From assembly GCF_001439805.1 (NCBI RefSeq), contig NZ_JYLK01000022.1:1-62013 (forward strand): a DNA stretch of 62,013 nt, in the 5' to 3' direction. Shown one piece after another: positions 44,436 to 53,215 of the stretch. Each line of letters starts with the position of its first letter. Position 1 is the stretch's first letter. The stretch comes from Pseudomonas trivialis. GTDB lineage: Bacteria; Pseudomonadota; Gammaproteobacteria; Pseudomonadales; Pseudomonadaceae. The notes under the pieces were generated by a model that searched no databases, was not told the DNA's origin, and saw only the letters and a list, made by a program, of their open reading frames with translations. The position numbers and the translations under genes are program-made.

Positions 44436-45447
44436 AGGTAATTGTGGTGGAGCCTCGGATAATCAGTTCCGGCAAAAAATCCAGGGTGCGCGTCGGCGCG
44501 TCATCACCGCGCAGGCGTTTGAGCAGGCAGTCGAAGGCACTGGCGCCAATCGCCTCGGTGGGCTGTGCGAGGGCGGTGATGCCGTTGCCCACCAACGGGT
44601 ACCAGTCCAGGTCATCCAGAGCGATCAGCCCCACGTCGTCAAACAGTGTGCACCCCAGGGCTTTGAGTGCGCGGGTGCAGGCCAATGCCGCGATGCCATT
44701 GGCGCAGAACACCGCCTTGGGGCCGGGCTTGTCGAGAAACGTTTGTAAAGGGCTGTGCAAGTCAGCGTCCAGTTCCAGCACCGAGCCGGTCAATACCGGG
44801 CGCCGCGCGATTTCGGCATGGAAACTGTCCAGGCGCTCCTGGCGTGAACTGGTGCCGTCGGCGGCTTCGCTCACCAGCAATACGTCGCGATAACCCTGCT
44901 GTTCCAGATGCTCCAGTGCCATGCGTACCGCTGCCGGGTTGTCCAGACCCACCAGGTCGCTGTGCAGCGGCTCGACCCTGCGGTCCACCAGTACCAGCGG
45001 CATTTCCTGTTGCAGTTCCAGCAACTGATCAAGGTGATGGCCAAGGGTGTTCAGGATCAACCCCTCGATGTTGTATGAGCGCAGCGCGGCCAGATGCTGG
45101 CGCTCCTGTTCGTCGCAACGGTCGGTGTTGCACACCACCAGGCTGTAGCCGTGCTGGCGGCAGGCCGTCTCGACGCCGTGCATCACGGCAATGGAATAGG
45201 GGTTGCGAATATCGGCTACCAGCATGCCGATCAGCCGCGTGCGGCCGCGTTTCAAACCGCGCGCCATCTGGTTGGGGCGGTAGCCGAGTTCGCTGATGGC
45301 CTGTTCGATGCGCAGGGCTATGGCATCGGAGAGCAGAGCGCGGCCGTCACCGATAAAGCGTGAAACGCTGGCTTTGGAGACGCCTGCGTGTTCGGCGACA
45401 TCGAGCATGCTCACGCGGCTGCGCTGGGCGGCGGAAAATGGAGTCAC
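44380..45447 (-). CDS. ptxS: LacI-family repressor of 2-ketogluconate metabolism
   Basis: 355 residues from GTG 45447 (AAAGG about ten bases upstream). HTH MLDVAEHAGVSKASVSRFIG near 13-32 and the hinge helix NQMARGLKRGRTRLIGML; the periplasmic-binding-protein-like effector domain follows. In-frame ATG 45516 and TTG 45543 lie inside the operator/-10 and -35 boxes of the gene's own promoter and cannot be starts of a normal mRNA. The last 16 residues (RRLARDEGLSDEAVVD) are encoded by the right half of a REPIN. It represses kguEKTD and itself through the two palindromes at 44313 and 45502. Confidence 0.92.
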   Translation of the reverse strand: MTPFSAAQRSRVSMLDVAEHAGVSKASVSRFIGDGRALLSDAIALRIEQAISELGYRPNQMARGLKRGRTRLIGMLVADIRNPYSIAVMHGVETACRQHGYSLVVCNTDRCDEQERQHLAALRSYNIEGLILNTLGHHLDQLLELQQEMPLVLVDRRVEPLHSDLVGLDNPAAVRMALEHLEQQGYRDVLLVSEAADGTSSRQERLDSFHAEIARRPVLTGSVLELDADLHSPLQTFLDKPGPKAVFCANGIAALACTRALKALGCTLFDDVGLIALDDLDWYPLVGNGITALAQPTEAIGASAFDCLLKRLRGDDAPTRTLDFLPELIIRGSTTITCGRRLARDEGLSDEAVVD

Positions 45448-45501
45448 AGTAGACGGGCCTTTCTTATTGGAAGTGTGGTTGAACCGCTCGCACAGGTCGG
45501 C

Positions 45502-45515
45502 TGAAACCGGTTTCA
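45502..45515. promoter_or_regulatory. PtxS operator upstream of ptxS (autoregulation)
   Basis: Perfect TGAAACCGGTTTCA, identical to 44313-44326. It starts at the -10 box of the ptxS promoter and covers the expected transcription start. Confidence 0.9.
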
Positions 45516-45543
45516 TAAAATGCCAGGCAAGCTGTTTCGTCAA
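45515..45543 (-). promoter_or_regulatory. Sigma-70 promoter of ptxS
   Basis: Reading on the minus strand: TTGACG (45543-45538), 17-base spacer, TTTTAT (45520-45515), followed at once by the PtxS operator. Confidence 0.7.
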
Positions 45544-45719
45544 GCACTATTTAAGAAAAAGCCTGGTGCATCACACCTGAATAACCCGACGAATGGACAG
45601 GGCCACCTGTTAGTTATGACAGTATCCGGCCATCAGCTTTGAGCGTTTAATTTTCCTACGGCACACGGGAAGGATGGCTGTCCTGATGCGCTGAAAGAAA
45701 TCAATCTTGAGGCCGGAAC

Positions 45720-47660
45720 ATGACAACTATCCCAAAACCCTATTCCCGTCATTCCGGAATAACCTTGAAGAGCGCCACGATTGCAATTGGATTGGATCCC
45801 TTGACGGTGCCGGGGGTCGACACGTCGGACGGCAGAGGTGTCGTTGCGCAGAGCTTGCTGCTGGCGCCACTGAAATTGCAGATTCCCTCCTGGCAACCCG
45901 AGCCGAGCGACCCTTCCGACAAAGAGCACACCTGCGAAGTCTGGTGGGAGAGCGACGATGGCCCCAGGCTGCTCGACACCTTTACCGTGGGGGTGCCACC
46001 ACCAGCGGTGCCTGACTTTTACGAGCGTGAAATCAGCCTGGTCCACCTGCGCAGCCGCTCGCGGGTCGCGCACCTTTACTACACCGTTCGCAGCGAGGGC
46101 GGCACGACTTTCAGCGATCCCAAAGTAACGATCACCATTGATCTTGAGCGGCCGATGCTGCTGAGCCCAAACGACATACTGGCGTTTCAGGTGCCTCCCG
46201 CACCGGTGCTGGATGATCAATACATGCTCGATCATCAACCTACGGTCTTCAAGCTTCCGACCTATAACATCGAGGCTCCGGGTGACCGGGTCGAGATCTA
46301 TCTATCCAATTCGCCAACCCCTCCCAATACCCCGGCGGATGGGGAGTCACCGGTGGATTTCGGTACTGTCCCACGTACGGTTACGCTGGATTCCGACGCC
46401 TTTCGCCGTCTGAACAGTGGCCCTGCGTATGCGTTTTTTCGGATTTTCGACGCGACTGGCAATTACAGTGATTTGAGCATGGGCTTGCCCTTTGTCATAG
46501 GTGGAGGTTTGCCGGCTCCGAGCATTCGTCCTCCGGCCTACGACGATCAATTGATCAAGCGCGATGATGCGCGCGCGGGCGTGTTCGTGCGTATTGATTA
46601 TCCCGGTTGGTCGGCATCCGCCGGGCATCAAGTTATCGTGTACTGGGATGGTCGTCCGATCCCTGCCCAGGCGGTGAAAAAGATCCCCTTCGAGGTTGAA
46701 ATTCCCTGGCCTGTTCTGCGAGGTAATAACGCGGTTTTGGCTGCGCAGACCGTGCAGGTAAGTTACGAATTGATGGGCCTCAACCCTTCGCCGACGATGT
46801 CCGCGCTTCTGGCGGTCAATGTCAACCTGACGATTGCCGGTCAGGATCATCTCAACGCTCCCGCGCTGCTGAACTCGACATTGGCCCCAGTGGAAGTCGA
46901 GGGCAGCACCGGCACCAACCTGCTGGTTGATGCAGACCGAGGCAATCCCATTCGTGTGCGTGTGCGGTTGTTCAGCACGCCGCAGCCAGGTGATGTGCTG
47001 CACCTGTTCTGGAATAGCATAGGCCCGGTAGCCACTTATTCGGTGAAGGCGGGTGATGTCGCCGGTACTTGGGTGAACTTTCCCAATGTGCCGGCGACCG
47101 TGCTCGATGGCCTCGCACTGACGGCTCATATGGTGCATTACATCACCAGTAACGGCGTTAACGAACAACGTTCCCCTGTGACAACCCTCAATACCAAGTT
47201 CCTGCCGTTGCCCGTCCCGGTGATACAACACACCCTCACTAATGGTTATTTAACCTGTCGTTCGCAAACCAAACCGGTGAATGGCGTGGAGTGGTCAATG
47301 CTGGCGGATGGCGTGCGCTGGTTGGTAGCGGCGAATGCCAATATTCGCGTGGATGACATCGTGAAATTTAAATGGCAGGGGTTCAACGAGAACAATTGGA
47401 ATACTCGAAACAAGAATGTGGTATTCGAGCAGTCGCTGCAATGGGAAGCGGCCAATAATACAGCGGCAGGGGCGATATTCGTAATGAACGACTACGACGC
47501 AGTACTGTATCCACTGCGTCAATTCAAATCCGCCACCGGCAGTTATGAGGTATGGCGTGGTGGCGTGAAGGTGGGTGAGTCATCGCTAGCGTACGTGCGG
47601 ATCGATCTGACGTATTCAACGGGTTGTTATTGCACACCGCGTGGCGTGGTGTGCAGCTAA
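45720..47660 (+). CDS. Large repeat protein with Ig-like layout, no signal peptide (paralogue A)
   Basis: 646 residues; I do not recognise a named family. Proline-rich linkers alternate with beta-strand-rich blocks of roughly 100-130 residues. Two blocks hold recurring motifs (GDRVEIYLSNSP...AYAFFRIFDATGNYSDLS at about 195-255; GDVLHLFWNSIGPVATYSVKAGD at about 420-445), the look of tandem Ig-like domains. The C-terminal 120 residues (QHTLTNGYLTCRSQTKPVNGVEW to the cysteine-rich YSTGCYCTPRGVVCS) form a separate end domain. No signal peptide, helix or lipobox is seen. The base composition is lower in GC than flanking genes. A second gene of the same design follows 150 bases later. Confidence 0.65.
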   Translation: MTTIPKPYSRHSGITLKSATIAIGLDPLTVPGVDTSDGRGVVAQSLLLAPLKLQIPSWQPEPSDPSDKEHTCEVWWESDDGPRLLDTFTVGVPPPAVPDFYEREISLVHLRSRSRVAHLYYTVRSEGGTTFSDPKVTITIDLERPMLLSPNDILAFQVPPAPVLDDQYMLDHQPTVFKLPTYNIEAPGDRVEIYLSNSPTPPNTPADGESPVDFGTVPRTVTLDSDAFRRLNSGPAYAFFRIFDATGNYSDLSMGLPFVIGGGLPAPSIRPPAYDDQLIKRDDARAGVFVRIDYPGWSASAGHQVIVYWDGRPIPAQAVKKIPFEVEIPWPVLRGNNAVLAAQTVQVSYELMGLNPSPTMSALLAVNVNLTIAGQDHLNAPALLNSTLAPVEVEGSTGTNLLVDADRGNPIRVRVRLFSTPQPGDVLHLFWNSIGPVATYSVKAGDVAGTWVNFPNVPATVLDGLALTAHMVHYITSNGVNEQRSPVTTLNTKFLPLPVPVIQHTLTNGYLTCRSQTKPVNGVEWSMLADGVRWLVAANANIRVDDIVKFKWQGFNENNWNTRNKNVVFEQSLQWEAANNTAAGAIFVMNDYDAVLYPLRQFKSATGSYEVWRGGVKVGESSLAYVRIDLTYSTGCYCTPRGVVCS

Positions 47661-47810
47661 GGTGTGCGTTGTTGATTCGTCTGCCGTTGTTTCAGCCTAC
47701 GTGGTGTATGCGTTGCGTGTAAATATTAAAGGGTGCGTGATTGATACACGATGCTTATCAATCAGCAGTGTATGTCGTGATGTTCAAGGATCAACCGTCG
47801 GAGCAGAATA

Positions 47811-49907
47811 ATGGAACCTACAAACAGAGAAATCATAGATAGTTTCGTCCCGAAGCTTACTACCGATTACCCAACTGAACGATATGATATAGGGGCGTTT
47901 GAAGATGAGGTGCCTGGTTACGTGGGGTTGTTGACGCGCACGGGCTCCAAAAAGCTGCTGACCAACTTTAATGTGCCCCTGTATGACGGCGCCAGTTTAG
48001 ATATAACCAACCCTGATATAATCAACGTCGAAATTGCCCCTTACACCGATCTGCGAACCCTGCTGCCAGAGGACCCCAGTAAGCCCCAGACACCCATCGA
48101 GCTCGAAGATAACTACTTTGCTAGCTATGCCTTCAAGTTTCAACTTCGTCTGGCGAATCAGCCTGACCCTATTCCGCTGCCCATACCACAGGGTTATCGC
48201 TCTCCTGGGCTGTATCTGGTCAGGTACCAAGTAAAATTCCCGGACACGAACGTCTCAAACTATTCGGTCGCGCAACTATTGGTGGTCGACGAGACGTCGC
48301 CCTACGACGGGCCCCGCGTCAAGCCTCCTGCACCAATGCCGGGTATCACGGGACCTCTGGACCGCGCTTATATAGCCAGCCAGCAAGACCAAACGGTATA
48401 TCTGCCGATTCCTTACAGCGTATTGGAAGGCTTGGCGCCGGACGATACTGTTGAAATGTTTTTTGGCTCTTCCGATCGGCCTTACGTATATGGTCCTCCC
48501 CCCAGCACGGATACCAAATATCGATTGGATCCAGCGGTGCCGCCTTCCATTCCGCTGCCATTGCGAGTGGTCGAGGCTGAAAAGAAGGGCAATTACACAA
48601 TCCGCTATGTCATATCCGATGTTGCCGGGAACCCTTCCGAAATATCCTACAGCCTGGACCTTGAAGACTTGACCGAGGAGCCTCTGCCACAAGACTTCCT
48701 TGCGCCAGGGGTCGAGGGGGCTGTCCCCGGTGATGGTCTGATTGATATTAAGGATGTGGCAGTTATCGACGGTTTGAGGGTGGTGATTCCGGCCTATCTG
48801 AATGCCCTGCGCGGCACGGATGAGATTGAAATCGAACTGGTCTCGTCTGTCGGCACGGTCAAGAAGACCGTGCCCTTGGGCAATAATAATCTTCCGCTGG
48901 GGATTAAGTTCACCGTCGCTGAGGTGGAGACGCTTTACGGGACTCGAACACCGCCAAGAAAAAGGCTGGGAGTGACAGCGTCCTATTCCATAAAACGCGG
49001 GACGAACACTTATCCACAAGTGCCGTTAAGCACGCCATTTGATCTGGACCTGTCTGTGCCCGGCCCTGATATCACGCCGCCCGGTACGATCAATACCCAC
49101 CTCAAGGCGCCCGTGATCAATGCAATACGCGACAATGGCCTATTTGGGCCTGACAATCATCTGGAAGCAGATGATGCTAATAAACCTGCCAGAGCACTTA
49201 TTGAATTGTGGACAGAGCCTGAGCTGCCTGTAGACGCGGCGCCTTTCACGATTACGTTGCAGTATGGCAATATTTCTCTGCCGGCTCAGGAGGTGAAAGT
49301 TGTTCCACCGAGTGGGTTTATCGAGTTCATTATTCCCTTTTCTGTTATCAGAGCGGCGGGTGGTCCTGTGCAGGTGGTGCGGTATACCCTCAGTTCGCCT
49401 GAGAGTGAAAATACGCAGTCCTCGGCAGAGGCAATTGTCACGGTTGATTCCGTTATCCTGAAAATGGCTGCGCCCAGGGTGCTCAATAATACCGGTACAC
49501 TCACCTGTGATAGCCTGAGGCCGATTAATACCGGGAGTCTGATTATACATATTCCCGGATCGGATTATCTGGAGGGAGGGCAAGAGGTCGAAGTGACGTA
49601 CATGGGATTCCAAAATAACACCAATACTCCGCCGGCAGTGATCAATGAAACTCGAACATTCAAAGTGCCTGATAATGTTGCGGGCCGCAATGGGTTCGAG
49701 GTGGACTTTAATGTGAGTTCTGCGCTCTTGTATAACCCGATCAACGCGAGTAAAGCATTGTTGTCGGTGGGTTCGGCAACCGTTACTACCAACACGCAGT
49801 ATTCGGGGCAATCGGTACCCTCTGTTCCCGCTTACTATAAAGTTCGAGGCTACAGAAGTGCCACTCGCAACAGCAGCTATTGTGCCGGTGGGTATGTGCC
49901 TGTTTAG
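47811..49907 (+). CDS. Large repeat protein with Ig-like layout, no signal peptide (paralogue B)
   Basis: 698 residues, same organisation as the preceding gene. DDTVEMFFGSSDRP...YTIRYVISDVAGNPSEIS (about 210-280) lines up with DRVEIYLSNSP...FFRIFDATGNYSDLS in paralogue A. The C-terminal domain again begins with a Leu-Thr-Cys segment (NNTGTLTCDSLRPINTGSL) and ends near a cysteine (SSYCAGGYVPV). No signal peptide. Codon use and GC are the lowest of the window, suggesting transfer or fast change. ATG 47811 follows GGAGCAG. Followed by a terminator-like hairpin. Function unknown. Confidence 0.65.
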   Translation: MEPTNREIIDSFVPKLTTDYPTERYDIGAFEDEVPGYVGLLTRTGSKKLLTNFNVPLYDGASLDITNPDIINVEIAPYTDLRTLLPEDPSKPQTPIELEDNYFASYAFKFQLRLANQPDPIPLPIPQGYRSPGLYLVRYQVKFPDTNVSNYSVAQLLVVDETSPYDGPRVKPPAPMPGITGPLDRAYIASQQDQTVYLPIPYSVLEGLAPDDTVEMFFGSSDRPYVYGPPPSTDTKYRLDPAVPPSIPLPLRVVEAEKKGNYTIRYVISDVAGNPSEISYSLDLEDLTEEPLPQDFLAPGVEGAVPGDGLIDIKDVAVIDGLRVVIPAYLNALRGTDEIEIELVSSVGTVKKTVPLGNNNLPLGIKFTVAEVETLYGTRTPPRKRLGVTASYSIKRGTNTYPQVPLSTPFDLDLSVPGPDITPPGTINTHLKAPVINAIRDNGLFGPDNHLEADDANKPARALIELWTEPELPVDAAPFTITLQYGNISLPAQEVKVVPPSGFIEFIIPFSVIRAAGGPVQVVRYTLSSPESENTQSSAEAIVTVDSVILKMAAPRVLNNTGTLTCDSLRPINTGSLIIHIPGSDYLEGGQEVEVTYMGFQNNTNTPPAVINETRTFKVPDNVAGRNGFEVDFNVSSALLYNPINASKALLSVGSATVTTNTQYSGQSVPSVPAYYKVRGYRSATRNSSYCAGGYVPV

Positions 49908-49928
49908 GGTCAAGAGCCCATGAAAATA

Positions 49929-49953
49929 CCAAAGAGGGCATCCCCCTCTTTGG
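49929..49953 (+). terminator. Terminator-like hairpin after paralogue B
   Basis: CCAAAGAGGG/CCCTCTTTGG, a perfect 10-bp stem with a five-base loop, 21 bases after the stop codon. The rest of the gap to 50160 should hold the autotransporter promoter. Confidence 0.75.
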
Positions 49954-50160
49954 TTGCTCCGTTTACATGATTAATGATGCCTCGGCTATGGTGGGGGCGC
50001 TGCTCCCTACGTAACAGGGTGCCTATTTGATGTGATTTATTCGGAGCTTTCCTACAGATTTTAGGTTTGTGCTGTTCAATTATTGCACCGCTTGATGGGG
50101 TGGTCGCCCGTGTTTTAGGACCCTCCCTATCGTTTCGCGCAGGAACTAGAGGTCCACTAT

Positions 50161-52434
50161 ATGTCGGCAGTATTTAATTTCAAACGCACACCCTTGAGCA
50201 TTGCGTTGACGGCCCCAGCCATCGCTTTATTGCTAATGGCTGCGCCCAATGCCCACGCGCAAGTTATAGTAACACTTACTGGTGCTTCGGTATCGAGCGG
50301 TACTCCGCCTGATAATTATTTGCTGAATCCAAATTCGAGCTTGAATGTCCATGGCACTGCCATCCATTATGTTGTAATGAATAGTGCAGGGCTGACTGTA
50401 GATGCAGGCGGCACGACACAGGATATCAGTGCAGCGCTGCAATCGACTGTTCTGATTGATGGCTCGCAGGTCATTTCTCGCAACGCGCCAAATCAAGCCA
50501 TTCTGGTGACCAATAACAGCAGTCTATCGGTGATCAATAACAGTACGGTGACGAGTACCTCCGGCTGGGGTGTGTCTGCTACCCGAACCGCAGGCGGAAC
50601 AGATGGTTCATCGGTGACGATAAAAGACAGCAGTGTTATCGCCGCGACTCGTGGTATTTCGTCCGCAGGCTACGGTGTGGTGAGCCTGGATAATGCGCGT
50701 GTCGAAGCCACGCTCGCGACGGGTACTGGCTTGGTGCTGTTCAACTCCGACGCCACGGCAAGGAACAACAGCCGTATCATCGGCGGCGTCAATGGCGTCA
50801 ACATGCGCAACGACGCCACCCTGACCCATACCAACTCCTTGATACTCGATAATTCCGTGGTCCAGGGCAAAACTGGCGCCGCCATTCTGGTGAACCCGGC
50901 CGCTACCAATAGAACCCATGCCGATATTCAAGTGCTTAACGGTTCGAACCTGCTCAGCGGCAATGGTAATCTGCTTCAGGTAGCCAATAACTCCACCGCC
51001 AACATGAACGTCGACAACAGCAGCCTGTTCGGTGATGTGCGCATTGGCGCTGGCAGTACGGGCACTGTGCAACTCAACAATAACGCCTCGCTGACCGGCC
51101 AGCTGTTCAACGTCAAGCAACTGGATGTCAACAGCAATGCCCAGTGGGTGCTGGTGGGTGACAGCCAGGTCGGTGCGCTGAAAATGGGGGGCGGTAATGT
51201 GGTGTTTGGCGCCCCCGCGCAATACGTCCAGTTGAACACCAACAGCCTGACCGGTAACGGCACCTTCAAGATGCACACCAACTTCAACACCGGCGATACC
51301 GACCTGTTGAATGTCAACGGCAATGCCGAAGGTAATCACCAACTGCTGGTGGGTGCCAGTGGCTCGGAATTGGCCACCGGCAACGCGATCAAGGTGGTGC
51401 ACACCGAAAGTGGCGGTGCCACGTTCGGCCTGGTGGGCGATACCGTCGATGTCGGCGCTTTCGAATACGGGCTCAAACAGGAAGGCACCGACTGGTTCCT
51501 GGACGTCGAGAAGAGAGGCACCAGTACCAGCGCCAAGGCCGTACTGGCGCTTGCCAACGCGGCGCCGGTGGTACTGCGCGGCGAGGAGAGCATCCTGCGC
51601 ACGCGCATGGGGGAAGTCCGCTTCGGTGAAGGCAAGAGCCAAGGTCTGTGGATGCGCGGTTACGGCAACAAGATTGACGTGGCAGCCAACAGCAATGGCG
51701 TCGGCTACTCGCAGAATCAGGCAGGCCTGAGCCTGGGTGCGGACTGGGCGATGGATGAGCTGTGGACACTGGGTGTGATGGGCGGTTACAGCAACTCAAA
51801 CCTGGGCCTGAGTCGCGGCAGCAGCGGTATGGTCAACAGCTACTACGCCGGTCTCTATGGCATTTTTCGGGATGACGAGAGCGGGGTGTATGTGGACCTG
51901 ACCGCCAAGGTCAACCGACTGAACGGCCAGAGCCAGGTCAACATGAGTGACGGTCAGCGCGCCAAAGGCAAATACTCGCAGGACGCGGTCAGTGCATCGG
52001 TTGAAGTCGGCAAGAATATCAAGCTCGATGACGATGGTTTGTATCTTGAACCCTTCGCGCAGTTGTCCGTCGCCGCCATTGGCGGTTCGAACTACACCAT
52101 GGACAACGGTCTGAAGGCGAAGAGCGATCGTGCCACTTCGGCGATCGGCAAGGTGGGCATGACCGCCGGTAAAAACATCCAGCTCGACAGCGGCGGCATT
52201 CTGCAGCCGTACCTGCGTGCGGCGGTAGCACGTGATTTCAGCCCGGACAACAAGGTCTACATCAACGACCAGGCCTTCAAGAACAACCTGTCCGGCGGCA
52301 GTTACGAGGTCGCAGGCGGCATGGCTGTTTCGTTGTCGCCAAGCCTGAGTGTGCATGCTGAAGCCACTCACATGAAAGGCAAGGCCTATGACCAGCCGTG
52401 GGGCGCCACGGTAGGTGTGCAGTACGCGTTCTAA
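50161..52434 (+). CDS. Classical (type Va) autotransporter, pertactin-like
   Basis: 757 residues. Signal peptide about 1-34 (LSIALTAPAIALLLMAAPNAHAQ). The passenger (about 35-465) is Asn/Thr/Ser/Val-rich with short repeated strands (SSLSVINNSTVTSTSG, VTIKDSSVIAATRG, NNSTANMNVDNSSLFGDVRIGAGSTGTVQLNNNASLTG) typical of a pertactin-like beta-helix. The beta-barrel domain (about 495-757) starts SQGLWMRGYGNKID and ends in VGVQYAF with the terminal Phe. No protease triad is evident, so it is probably an adhesin or similar surface protein. Confidence 0.92.
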   Translation: MSAVFNFKRTPLSIALTAPAIALLLMAAPNAHAQVIVTLTGASVSSGTPPDNYLLNPNSSLNVHGTAIHYVVMNSAGLTVDAGGTTQDISAALQSTVLIDGSQVISRNAPNQAILVTNNSSLSVINNSTVTSTSGWGVSATRTAGGTDGSSVTIKDSSVIAATRGISSAGYGVVSLDNARVEATLATGTGLVLFNSDATARNNSRIIGGVNGVNMRNDATLTHTNSLILDNSVVQGKTGAAILVNPAATNRTHADIQVLNGSNLLSGNGNLLQVANNSTANMNVDNSSLFGDVRIGAGSTGTVQLNNNASLTGQLFNVKQLDVNSNAQWVLVGDSQVGALKMGGGNVVFGAPAQYVQLNTNSLTGNGTFKMHTNFNTGDTDLLNVNGNAEGNHQLLVGASGSELATGNAIKVVHTESGGATFGLVGDTVDVGAFEYGLKQEGTDWFLDVEKRGTSTSAKAVLALANAAPVVLRGEESILRTRMGEVRFGEGKSQGLWMRGYGNKIDVAANSNGVGYSQNQAGLSLGADWAMDELWTLGVMGGYSNSNLGLSRGSSGMVNSYYAGLYGIFRDDESGVYVDLTAKVNRLNGQSQVNMSDGQRAKGKYSQDAVSASVEVGKNIKLDDDGLYLEPFAQLSVAAIGGSNYTMDNGLKAKSDRATSAIGKVGMTAGKNIQLDSGGILQPYLRAAVARDFSPDNKVYINDQAFKNNLSGGSYEVAGGMAVSLSPSLSVHAEATHMKGKAYDQPWGATVGVQYAF

Positions 52435-52449
52435 GGGGCTCACGCCTGC

Positions 52450-52479
52450 AAAAAGGGGAAGCTCAGGCTTCCCCTTTTT
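52450..52479. terminator. Bidirectional terminator between autotransporter and DUF1345 gene
   Basis: AAAAAGGGGAAGC/GCTTCCCCTTTTT with a TCAG loop: 13-bp stem with A and T tracts on both sides, between convergent stop codons (52434 and 52485). Confidence 0.88.
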
Positions 52480-52484
52480 GCGTT

Positions 52485-53126
52485 TTAACCGAACAACCCT
52501 GCAGCAATATTGATCGAAAAACCCAGAATCGCCGTATTGAACAGAAAGCCGATCAGCGATTGTCCCAGCACCACCTTGCGCAGGCTGCGCGTGGCCACGC
52601 CCACATCCGAGGTCTGCACCGCCACGCCGATGGTGAACGAGAAATACAGAAAGTCCCAGTAATTGGGGGTACGCAAGCCTTCGGCAAAGCGCAGCGCCGG
52701 CTCGTCGCCCTCCCAGGTGTAAAAAAGACGGGCGTAATGCACGCTGAAAATCACCCCGATCAGTAGCCACGAACCGATCACCGTCATGCCGGTAAAACCG
52801 TAGTGCACCAGGCGCGCGGTGCTGTCCAGATCCTTGATGCCCACCAGATTCAGGGTAATGGTGGCGAGGCTGGCAATCGCAGCGATGCACACCATGAACA
52901 GCACCAACCCGGCGTTCTCGTCTTCAATTTCGGCGATGCGTTTTACGTCCTCGGCGCGCGAGCGGCTGGTCAGCCACAGCATCAGCAGCAGATAGGTCCA
53001 GACGCCGGCGTTCCAGCCGATCAGGATTTTGCCGATAAACGTATCGGCCGGAGCCAGGATGCCGACGGCAACGCCAAGGACGGCGGCGCAGGAGAGGCGA
53101 GGGTGGGTGCGGGCAAGGAAGGCCAT
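52485..53126 (-). CDS. DUF1345 integral membrane protein
   Basis: 213 residues with five or six membrane helices (about 12-28, 38-55, 75-95, 110-130, 160-175, 190-210). GDEPALRFAEGLRTPNYWDFLYFSFTIGVAVQTSDVGVATRSLRK (about 138-182) is the conserved core, resembling a pore-type loop (FTIGVAVQTSD). Function unknown. A 12-bp hairpin ends one base before the start codon (53128-53157) and could affect its translation. Confidence 0.85.
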   Translation of the reverse strand: MAFLARTHPRLSCAAVLGVAVGILAPADTFIGKILIGWNAGVWTYLLLMLWLTSRSRAEDVKRIAEIEDENAGLVLFMVCIAAIASLATITLNLVGIKDLDSTARLVHYGFTGMTVIGSWLLIGVIFSVHYARLFYTWEGDEPALRFAEGLRTPNYWDFLYFSFTIGVAVQTSDVGVATRSLRKVVLGQSLIGFLFNTAILGFSINIAAGLFG

Positions 53127-53127
53127 G

Positions 53128-53157
53128 GGTGCTCACAACTGGGTAGTTGAGAGCACC
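53128..53157 (-). promoter_or_regulatory. Leader hairpin immediately before the DUF1345 start codon
   Basis: GGTGCTC-CAACT pairs with AGTTG-GAGCACC (one A/A, or T/T on the mRNA strand, mismatch; four-base loop). On the mRNA it ends one base before the ATG and would bury any ribosome site. Confidence 0.5.
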
Positions 53158-53215
53158 TTAGCCTATTCGGTTGCACTTGATCATGAACTCGAACAAGTGA
53201 ACGCTGTGGTGTCGA

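Noticed and set aside
45448..45543. Longer PtxS starting at TTG 45543 or ATG 45516
   Set aside because: These codons are the -35 box and the -10/operator of the ptxS promoter; the 355-residue product from GTG 45447 has a normal LacI-family N-terminus.
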